Below, one piece after another: positions 6,007-11,795 of a stretch of 11,795 nt of DNA (position 1 is the stretch's first letter; the number at the start of each line of letters is the position of its first letter). Origin of the DNA: CAYNLX01 sp964441535 (GTDB lineage: Bacteria; Bacillota_I; Bacilli_A; RF39; UBA660); contig CAYTXQ010000025.1 in the NCBI GenBank assembly GCA_964441535.1, positions 1 through 11,795 of the forward strand. The letters run 5' to 3'. The notes under the pieces are model-generated. The model searched no databases and was not told the origin of the DNA. It was given only the letters and a program-made list of their open reading frames with translations. A program made the translations under genes and the position numbers.

Positions 6007-6828
6007 ATGAAACACATAGATATAGAAAAAAGTATAATAAAGAAATTTAGAAAAGAAATATGGAGAAATTTTGTTAAAGCGATTAATAATTATGAACTTA
6101 TAAAAGATGGAGATATTATAGCTGTTTGTATTTCTGGAGGAAAAGATTCTTTTTTACTTGCTAAATGTTTAGAAGAAATTAAAAAACATGGCAAAATTAA
6201 ATTTAATTTAAAATTTATAACAATGAATCCTGGATATAATGACAAAGTAAAAAACAGTATAATTAATAATGCGCGGGTTTTAAATTTAGATTTAAATATT
6301 TTTGAATCAGACACTTATAAATATATAAGTACAATTGATAATGGAAGCCCCTGTTATTTATGTGCAAGAATGAGAAGAGGATATTTATATAATTATGCTA
6401 AAGATTTAGGGTGCAATAAGATAGCTCTAGGTCATCATTTTGATGATGTAATTGAAACTATTCTTTTAAGTATGTTTTATAATGGTGAAATTAAAACTAT
6501 GATGCCAAAACTACATAGTACTAACTTTGAAGGAATGGAGTTAATAAGACCTTTATATTTAGTTAAAGAAGATGATATTAAAGCTTGGCAAAAATATAAT
6601 AATTTAGAATTTATTCACTGTGAATGTCCTTTATCAGAAAAGAATATTGTTTCTAAAAGACAGGAAATTAAAGAATTAATCAAGAAATTAAAAGAAACAA
6701 ATAAATTTATAGATATTAATATTTTTAAAAGTGTAGAAAATATTAATTTAAATACTATAATCAGTTATTATAAAGATGATATTAAATATAATTTTCTAGA
6801 TGACTATGAGGATGATAAAAATGTTTAA
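6007..6828 (+). CDS. TtcA-family tRNA 2-thiocytidine biosynthesis-like protein
   Basis: This 273-residue PP-loop ATPase has SGGKDS (43-48), which activates the target base by adenylation. It also has the TtcA-type segment SPCYLCARMRRGYLY (Cys116, Cys119), the GHHFDDVIET motif (142-151) and a later Cys pair in HCECP (205, 207). TtcA binds an iron-sulfur cluster through cysteines and thiolates C32 of some tRNAs. The CxxCARxRRG sequence and HHxDD are diagnostic of the TtcA/TtuA-like group; the exact target base is inferred. The ATG at 6007 follows GAGGT (5997-6001) at good spacing; the in-frame TTG at 5995 is part of that ribosome site. The C-terminal 60 residues are Lys/Asn/Asp rich and poorly conserved in appearance. 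Its stop overlaps the start of mnmL by eight bases, so the two form an operon. Confidence 0.9.
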   Translation: MKHIDIEKSIIKKFRKEIWRNFVKAINNYELIKDGDIIAVCISGGKDSFLLAKCLEEIKKHGKIKFNLKFITMNPGYNDKVKNSIINNARVLNLDLNIFESDTYKYISTIDNGSPCYLCARMRRGYLYNYAKDLGCNKIALGHHFDDVIETILLSMFYNGEIKTMMPKLHSTNFEGMELIRPLYLVKEDDIKAWQKYNNLEFIHCECPLSEKNIVSKRQEIKELIKKLKETNKFIDINIFKSVENINLNTIISYYKDDIKYNFLDDYEDDKNV

Positions 6829-7741
6829 ATATTCTTTAGATAATAAAAGATATTATACCTTAAACTATTTTTATAAAAATAAATTTAATCAAAAAGTATT
6901 TAAAGTAAGTTTAAATGGAGGTTTTACATGCCCTAATAAAGTTAAAACTGGTAAAGGGTGTATATTCTGTTCTTTAAGTGGTAGTGGAGATTATGCAGGA
7001 GATAAAGACAAAGGTTTAGTAACACAATTTAATGAAATAAAAGAATCTTTACATAAAAAATGGCCTGAGGCTTTATATATAGGTTATTTTGGAGCCAATA
7101 CAAATACATATGCTCCATTAAATGAATTAAAAGAAAAATATGAGATAATATTAAAACTTCCTAATGTAGTTGGGCTATCTATTTCTACAAGATGTGATGC
7201 TATTGAAGATGATGTTTTAGATTATTTAACTGAATTAAATAAAAAAACTTTTCTTACAGTAGAATTAGGTCTGCAATCATCTAATGAAAATACTTTAAAA
7301 TATATAAATAGAGGTCATGATTTAAAATCTTTTGAAAATATGGTTAAAAAATTAAAAGAAAGAAATATTAATGTAGTTGTACACATTATTAATGGCTTGC
7401 CTTATGAAACTAAAGAAGATATGATTAATACTATTAAATATTTAAATAAATTAAAAATAGATGGAATTAAAATTCATATGTTATATATTTTAAAAAACAC
7501 TGAATTAGAAAGTATTTATAAAAAAGAAAAATTTAAACTTTTATCTAAAGAAGAGTATATAAATATAGTGTGTGATCAATTAGAACTCTTAGATGAAAAT
7601 ATAGTAATACATAGAATAACTGGAGATCCTAAAGAAGAAGATTTAGTAGAACCAAATTGGTTAATTAAAAAGTTTTGTGTATTAAATGATATAGATAAAG
7701 AGATGGAAAGAAGAAATTCCTATCAGGGTATAAAAAAATAG
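6821..7741 (+). CDS. mnmL: Radical SAM enzyme MnmL (YtqA / TIGR01212 family), tRNA wobble modification
   Basis: The 306-residue protein starts with the family signature KRYYTLNYF, then KVSLNGGFTCPN with cysteines 37, 47 and 50 (Cx9CxxC) for the 4Fe-4S cluster that cleaves S-adenosylmethionine. Further motifs are GYFGANTNTYAP (88-99), VGLSISTRCD, ELGLQS (148-153), HIINGLPYET and a C-terminal HRITGDP. The YtqA group was shown genetically in Bacillus subtilis and Streptococcus mutans to act in making mnm5s2U from cmnm5s2U at tRNA wobble uridine, and renamed MnmL. Its usual operon partner is the methylase MnmM (YtqB), which is absent here; the neighbour is a TtcA-like thiolase. The ATG at 6821 has GAGGATGAT (6808-6816) ahead of it; in-frame ATGs at 6800, 6806 and 6812 lie before or inside that site. 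The start overlaps the ttcA-like stop by eight bases. Confidence 0.9.
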   Translation: MFKYSLDNKRYYTLNYFYKNKFNQKVFKVSLNGGFTCPNKVKTGKGCIFCSLSGSGDYAGDKDKGLVTQFNEIKESLHKKWPEALYIGYFGANTNTYAPLNELKEKYEIILKLPNVVGLSISTRCDAIEDDVLDYLTELNKKTFLTVELGLQSSNENTLKYINRGHDLKSFENMVKKLKERNINVVVHIINGLPYETKEDMINTIKYLNKLKIDGIKIHMLYILKNTELESIYKKEKFKLLSKEEYINIVCDQLELLDENIVIHRITGDPKEEDLVEPNWLIKKFCVLNDIDKEMERRNSYQGIKK

Positions 7742-7762
7742 AGGAATTTTTCTCTATTTTTA
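7732..7762. terminator. Bidirectional terminator between mnmL and the 213-residue gene
   Basis: A perfect 10-bp stem, AAAAATAGAG (7734-7743) with CTCTATTTTT (7752-7761), extends by G-U and A-U pairs to a four-base loop. On plus the arm ends in a T-run; on minus the A-run 7732-7738 gives the U-tract. It includes the mnmL TAG stop and lies 11 bases beyond the stop of the converging gene. Confidence 0.85.
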
Positions 7763-7772
7763 TTTATTTGGA

Positions 7773-8414
7773 CTACCTAAATTTTTCAGCAAACTTAGAT
7801 TCAAATCTTTTAGTAACAGGATATCCTAACTCAGTTAGCATTTTATTTGTTACACTTAGTTGATTTATTAATGTTTGTACCATTTCTTCTAAACAATTAA
7901 TTTCATGATCTTTACAACGTAAAAGTTCATTTAACATTTGTACATAAGGTCTCTTTTTTTGTCCTTCTTTAAATCTTTCAGTTAAATTTTTATCCAACTC
8001 CTTTTTTGAAGCAAACATTTCAGCTATTTTTTCATTTCCTCTTTGAAGTAATTCAACCATTCCTTCATCTATAAGTATATTTCCATTTTTAATGTTTTTT
8101 AAGCCCACCAAAGTTTTATAATTACTGCAATAAAGACCTTTTTTATGATGATGTCCGAAATCGTCTATCCCGCCTTTTCCTATAAAGAGTTCAGCGCCAC
8201 AATTTTGCATATCAGCAGCATAAGAGCTTGGGTGCGCAGGATTTCGTTCAATATCAGAAGCAATTAATTCATCAATACTATTAACGCCATCATCTACAAC
8301 ACCTAGGTATGCACTTTCTCCATCAAAAAATTTACCTGTTTCATTATCTAAAATAAAACCCAATTCAAACATAAGTCTTTCATGTTCTTTCTCTGTTATT
8401 AGTTTTTCTCGCAT
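7773..8414 (-). CDS. Unrecognised protein with His cluster and C-terminal coiled coil
   Basis: I do not recognise this 213-residue protein. It is soluble, with no signal peptide or membrane segment. Residues 1-110 look globular: an acidic start (TEKEHERLMFELGF), a Gly/Asp-rich part (DDGVNSIDEL), a stretch rich in Pro, His and Cys (NPAHPSS, C72), then GIDDFGHHHKKGLYC with H88-H90 and C96. Residues 115-200 are helical and charged, probably coiled coil, with C167, H170 and C174 (CKDHEINC) as another possible metal site. The stretch encoding residues about 58-97 is visibly less AT-rich than its surroundings, which may mean constraint or foreign origin. The start is strong: two copies of AAGGTGAAT sit before the ATG. 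It is transcribed alone, towards the shared terminator. Phage or mobile-element origin is possible, but nothing nearby supports it. Confidence 0.8.
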   Translation of the reverse strand: MREKLITEKEHERLMFELGFILDNETGKFFDGESAYLGVVDDGVNSIDELIASDIERNPAHPSSYAADMQNCGAELFIGKGGIDDFGHHHKKGLYCSNYKTLVGLKNIKNGNILIDEGMVELLQRGNEKIAEMFASKKELDKNLTERFKEGQKKRPYVQMLNELLRCKDHEINCLEEMVQTLINQLSVTNKMLTELGYPVTKRFESKFAEKFR

Positions 8415-8451
8415 AAATTCACCTTATTCACCTTTCTGCACCTATATTATC
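8415..8451 (-). promoter_or_regulatory. Promoter -10 and duplicated ribosome binding site of the 213-residue gene
   Basis: On the minus strand the 9-mer AAGGTGAAT occurs twice with a 10-base period (8435-8427 and 8425-8417). The copy nearer the ATG has proper spacing. A -10-like GATAAT (8451-8446) lies just upstream; no clear -35 box is seen in the surrounding A/T-rich sequence. Confidence 0.5.
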
Positions 8452-8503
8452 ATATAAATATTAAAATATAAACTTTTTTTATAAAAATATGTAAATAATA
8501 GTA

Positions 8504-8541
8504 TATAAAAAAGTAATTATGAAGTAAATTCACAATTACCT
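8504..8541 (-). terminator. Terminator of the ABC transporter gene
   Basis: On the minus strand GTAATTGTGAA (8539-8529) pairs with TTCATAATTAC (8523-8513) through 11 positions including one G-U, around a five-base loop, followed by TTTTTTATATA. The hairpin begins four bases after the transporter stop. On the plus strand the same pairing has an A-C mismatch, so it favours minus-strand transcripts. Confidence 0.8.
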
Positions 8542-8543
8542 TT

Positions 8544-10997
8544 TTATTCACTTCTTAAAGACTCTATTGGATCAGTCTTACTTGCCATTTTTGAAGGTAT
8601 TAAACCTGCAATATAAGTTAATAAAATACTAATAATTATAAGACCTATTGCTCCATACAGTGGAAGTGACGAAATATTTGATACTCCAGCAAAGTGTTTA
8701 ATTATAATATTTATAGGAATACATAACAGTAATGCAACTAATACTCCCATTATTCCTGCTATAGTTCCTTCAATAATAGTCTCAGCATTAAATACTCTAG
8801 ATATATCTTTTTTAGACGCTCCTATAGCTCTTAATATACCTATTTCTTTTATTCTTTCTAATACGCTTATATAAGTAATTATAGCTATCATAATACTAGA
8901 AACAATTAATGATACACTTACAAATCCTATTAAGACATAAGACACTATATCAACCATAGATGTCACAGAAGACATTAGTAATTTTATATAATCTGTATAT
9001 GAAATAGTTAAATCTGTTCTTCCTTTAGCAATTTTTTTATCATTATAATCTGAAATAATATTTTCTATTTCTTCTTTAGAATCAAAATCTTTAGGATATA
9101 TATTTATAGTACTTGGATAATCTAAATCAGCCACTCCTAATTTAGATAAGTTGTTTTCATAAGATGTTGTTATGTTATCAAATGATTTTCCTGTAAATAT
9201 ATCTATAGTTGGATTAGTACTTTGTTCTTTAGCAATTTCTGTTTTGTTATTCTGATTTATAACATATTCCTGCAAGGCATGAGTATAACCAACAGTAGCA
9301 GTAGTTTCTGAAACAGCTTCCTTATCTTGTTTTAAAATACCAACTACTTTAATATCAATTCCATTATTTATCAAATCTTTTAAATATTTTTCATTTGAAG
9401 AATTATCAATCCAAATTCCATCTGATTTTTTATAATAATCAGTACTTAACACTAACTTATAAGAAATATTTAAAAGTTCATCATAACTATAACTTGAATT
9501 TTCATATTTAAAATCACTTAATAAATTTCCAGAAGCCATACCAAGTAATAATTTTTTCAATTCTTTCTGATCTTTTATACCCAAAGCATATAAAACATAA
9601 TCTGGTATTTTATTATTTTGATTTACTATAAGTACTATCTCATTATAAGATTCTGGTAGTTTACCTGCTAATATATCATATTGATTATTAAGAAATTTTT
9701 TATTATCTATTAATTCAAAAAATATATCATTATTAAAGTTAAGGAAATTGTTCTGATTACCAGACATTTCTGTAACTATATTTTTTGGATTCACCTGTAT
9801 TATACCTTCGCTAGTATCTGGTTTATATAAATTAATATCCACATTATAAGAATAACTTATATCTGTAACATATTTATCTACATCAACTGAATCTTTTTCA
9901 AAATATTTTTTTAATTCCTGTAAATTATTAGTCTTAGAATTTGTTACTGTAGATTCTAGCATCTTACCTATTACATTTCTTGAACAAATTTTAAGAGATG
10001 GACATTTTTCACTTTTCTTTTCTTTTTGATCTGATAAAACACTGGAATAATCTATACTTTCTTTTTCAATAGTAATCGGATAACTAGATAAAGTATCTTC
10101 TTCTATTTTTGCAATATAATTTTCTACTCCATTTGATAAAGAAAGAATTAATGCTATTCCTATTATACCTATAGAACCAGCAAAAGCTGTTAATACAGTT
10201 CTTCCTTTCTTAGTCAACAAATTATTCATAGATAATCCTAAAGCTGTTTTAAATGACATAGATGTTTTTTTAGTTTTTTTCTTTTCTATTTCTAAATTGT
10301 TTTTAGTGTTTGTTTTACCATTATAAGGATTAGAGTCATCAATAACTTTACCATCTTTTAATTTTATAATTCTTGTTGAATATTTTTCTGCTAATTCCGG
10401 ATTATGAGTAACCATTATTACTAATTTATCTTTAGCTATTTCTTTAAGTAAATTCATTATTTGAATACTAGTATCTGAATCTAATGCTCCGGTAGGTTCA
10501 TCAGCTAAAACTATATCAGGATCATTTACAAGAGCTCTTGCTATAGCAACTCTTTGCATTTGACCTCCTGATAGTTGATTAGGTCTTTTATTTTTATGTT
10601 CACCAAGCCCTACTTTTTCAAGTATTTCTTTAGCTTTTCTTCTTCTTTCTGTTTTAGATACTCCAGACAATGTTAAAGCTAATTCAACATTTGATAAAAT
10701 ACTTTGATGAGATATTAAATTATAATTCTGAAATACAAAACCTACTCTGTGATTTCTATAAGAATCCCAGTTTGAATCTTTATACTCTTTGGTAGATATT
10801 TCATTAATAACTAAATCTCCGCTAGTATAATGATCAAGACCACCCACTATATTTAAAAGAGTAGTCTTACCACTTCCACTTTGACCTAGTATACATGCAA
10901 ACTCACTTTTTCTAAAATTAATACTTATTTCATCTAGAGCCTTTTGTTTAAAATCTCCAGTTTCATATATTTTAGTTATATTTTTTATTTCTAACAT
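8544..10997 (-). CDS. MacB-like ABC transporter, ATPase and FtsX-type permease fused
   Basis: The first 225 residues of this 817-residue protein are an ABC ATPase of the MacB/LolD class: Walker A GQSGSGKT (38-45), Q-loop FVFQN (87-91), signature LSGGQ (142-146), Walker B IVLADE (162-167) and H-loop His198. A basic linker leads to transmembrane helix 1 (about 268-288), a large extracytoplasmic domain (about 290-680), then helices near 684-706, 741-767 and 780-800 with the FtsX-type loop ERIKEIGILRAIGASKKDI. Such proteins are mechanotransmitters that extrude or release peptides, lipoproteins or antibiotics; the substrate is unknown. The outer domain holds Cys332 and Cys338 (CPSLKIC), possibly a disulfide. 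Fusion order ATPase-permease matches Gram-negative MacB, but no periplasmic adaptor is present. AGGAGA (11010-11005) supports the ATG. It has its own promoter and terminator. Confidence 0.95.
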   Translation of the reverse strand: MLEIKNITKIYETGDFKQKALDEISINFRKSEFACILGQSGSGKTTLLNIVGGLDHYTSGDLVINEISTKEYKDSNWDSYRNHRVGFVFQNYNLISHQSILSNVELALTLSGVSKTERRRKAKEILEKVGLGEHKNKRPNQLSGGQMQRVAIARALVNDPDIVLADEPTGALDSDTSIQIMNLLKEIAKDKLVIMVTHNPELAEKYSTRIIKLKDGKVIDDSNPYNGKTNTKNNLEIEKKKTKKTSMSFKTALGLSMNNLLTKKGRTVLTAFAGSIGIIGIALILSLSNGVENYIAKIEEDTLSSYPITIEKESIDYSSVLSDQKEKKSEKCPSLKICSRNVIGKMLESTVTNSKTNNLQELKKYFEKDSVDVDKYVTDISYSYNVDINLYKPDTSEGIIQVNPKNIVTEMSGNQNNFLNFNNDIFFELIDNKKFLNNQYDILAGKLPESYNEIVLIVNQNNKIPDYVLYALGIKDQKELKKLLLGMASGNLLSDFKYENSSYSYDELLNISYKLVLSTDYYKKSDGIWIDNSSNEKYLKDLINNGIDIKVVGILKQDKEAVSETTATVGYTHALQEYVINQNNKTEIAKEQSTNPTIDIFTGKSFDNITTSYENNLSKLGVADLDYPSTINIYPKDFDSKEEIENIISDYNDKKIAKGRTDLTISYTDYIKLLMSSVTSMVDIVSYVLIGFVSVSLIVSSIMIAIITYISVLERIKEIGILRAIGASKKDISRVFNAETIIEGTIAGIMGVLVALLLCIPINIIIKHFAGVSNISSLPLYGAIGLIIISILLTYIAGLIPSKMASKTDPIESLRSE

Positions 10998-11034
10998 TTT
11001 TCATTCTCCTATTAATTCTAATAACAACTAATAC

Positions 11035-11063
11035 ATTATATTCCAATATTGGGTATAATTCAA
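11035..11063 (-). promoter_or_regulatory. Promoter of the ABC transporter gene with palindrome in the spacer
   Basis: On the minus strand -35 TTGAAT (11063-11058), a 17-base spacer and a perfect -10 TATAAT (11040-11035) give a start near 11028 and a leader of about 30 bases. The spacer contains the perfect 10-base palindrome CCAATATTGG (11043-11052), a candidate operator between the two boxes. Confidence 0.75.
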
Positions 11064-11068
11064 GACAT

Positions 11069-11102
11069 AAAAAAATAAAAATCAGTTTAGATTTTTATTT
11101 TT
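11069..11102 (-). terminator. Terminator of the thioredoxin-like gene
   Basis: A perfect 13-bp stem on the minus strand, AAAAATAAAAATC (11102-11090) with GATTTTTATTTTT (11083-11071) around a six-base loop, lies just after the stop codon at 11107 and ends in T residues. It is AT-rich but long, and separates this gene from the transporter. Confidence 0.75.
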
Positions 11103-11106
11103 AATA

Positions 11107-11769
11107 TTATTTGTTTTTCTTATTCTTTGATTTCGTTTTTTTCTTTTTATTTGCTTTTATAACATAAATTATTGTTAATGATCCTGCTATTAATCCTATC
11201 ATGACTAATGATACAATTAATTCTGAATTACTTCTTTTATAAACTGTACCCAAATTATCCATAACATCAAATCTATCTTCTTTAGCATAATCTTCATTTA
11301 TTATAGTTTCTATTTCAGAACTCATAGATGATTCATCAAATCCAGAATAAGTTTTATCTCCTACTACAATATATGGTACTCCACTAATTGTTTCAGAAAA
11401 CACTTTGGCCACTTCATTCATTAAATTTGAATTATCTGGATTACCCCCTACTTCATATGTTATTAAATTAAATTTATTTCCGTATTCATTTGCAATACTA
11501 GCAAAATACACAATGGCATCTAAACAATAACTGCAACTACTTCCTCTAAAAACATATACATTTACTTTATCTTCACTTTCAGTGTAATTTGACAAATCTG
11601 TGTTTTTTAAAGTATTTACATGATTTTCATATCCATCCGCATCTTTAAAAATTTCTATTTCTTCATTAATAGTTGTTTGAAAATCATCAGGTTCAACTTC
11701 AGCCTTAACTGTAATTGGAAATATTAATAAAGATAATAATATTAATATAATCAATAAATTTTTTTTCAT
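11107..11769 (-). CDS. Exported membrane-anchored thioredoxin-fold protein
   Basis: This 220-residue protein begins with a signal peptide (MKKNLLIILILL..., likely cut after VKA at 23). A thioredoxin fold follows with VNVYVFRGSSCSYC, active-site Cys79 and Cys82 (CSYC), and the cis-proline loop GVPYIVV (Pro132). Then come a transmembrane helix (about 183-205) and a Lys-rich cytoplasmic tail, so the redox domain faces outside. The CxxC suggests dithiol-disulfide exchange on exported proteins; CSYC does not match the CGPC of thioredoxin or the CPHC of DsbA, so reducing or oxidising direction cannot be told. The ribosome site AAGGAGTGA (11782-11774) supports the ATG. It lies upstream of, and on the same strand as, the ABC transporter, which has two extracytoplasmic cysteines. 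Only 26 bases of its upstream region are visible. Confidence 0.88.
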   Translation of the reverse strand: MKKNLLIILILLSLLIFPITVKAEVEPDDFQTTINEEIEIFKDADGYENHVNTLKNTDLSNYTESEDKVNVYVFRGSSCSYCLDAIVYFASIANEYGNKFNLITYEVGGNPDNSNLMNEVAKVFSETISGVPYIVVGDKTYSGFDESSMSSEIETIINEDYAKEDRFDVMDNLGTVYKRSNSELIVSLVMIGLIAGSLTIIYVIKANKKKKTKSKNKKNK

Positions 11770-11795
11770 AATTTCACTCCTTGTATAATAATTTA

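Noticed and set aside
6090..6314. A 74-codon minus-strand reading frame
   Set aside because: It is antisense to the PP-loop region of the ttcA-like gene, with no supporting signals.
1..11795. CRISPR array, insertion sequence or prophage
   Set aside because: I saw no spaced direct repeats, transposase or phage structural genes; gene order and signals look chromosomal.

Overview
The window is very AT-rich, densely packed bacterial DNA. Strong Shine-Dalgarno sites of the AGGAGG/AGGTGAT type, TATAAT-like promoters, U-tract hairpin terminators and a tRNA-Asn with encoded CCA all point to a low-GC Bacillota. Tryptophan is encoded by TGG, and the twelve genes stop at TAA (ten) or TAG (two), never TGA, so the standard bacterial code fits. 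I cannot place the organism more precisely; gene content and base composition would suit an uncultured gut Bacilli or Clostridia lineage.

Left part (1-2960): a tRNA-His gene, cut by the window edge, reads leftward from its own promoter. A 70-residue membrane peptide and a ferritin-like diiron protein read rightward, separated by a hairpin terminator. They meet a leftward two-gene operon head-on: a standalone ClpA/B-type AAA+ domain followed by a 2,4-diaminopentanoate-dehydrogenase-like oxidoreductase.

Centre (2961-7762): an intergenic region carries the operon promoter with a palindrome over its -35 box, then tRNA-Asn with its promoter and terminator. A probable M3-like zinc metalloprotease follows on the plus strand. 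It converges on a leftward pair, pduL (phosphotransacylase) and dusB (tRNA dihydrouridine synthase), which overlap by 11 bases. A divergent pair then encodes a TtcA-family tRNA thiolation enzyme and MnmL/YtqA, a radical SAM enzyme of tRNA wobble-uridine modification. With dusB and two tRNA genes, the centre is rich in tRNA biology. A bidirectional terminator closes it.

Right part (7763-11795): three leftward genes, each with its own terminator or promoter signals. They are an unrecognised 213-residue protein with a histidine cluster, an 817-residue MacB-like ABC transporter with ATPase and permease fused in one chain, and an exported membrane-anchored thioredoxin-fold protein. The transporter has a large extracytoplasmic domain with two cysteines, so the thioredoxin-like neighbour may service it, although a terminator and a strong promoter lie between them.

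Several longest-ORF starts fall inside ribosome binding sites (GTG within AGGTGAT, TTG within TTGAGG). I moved these starts downstream. I see no mobile elements, CRISPR arrays or rRNA.
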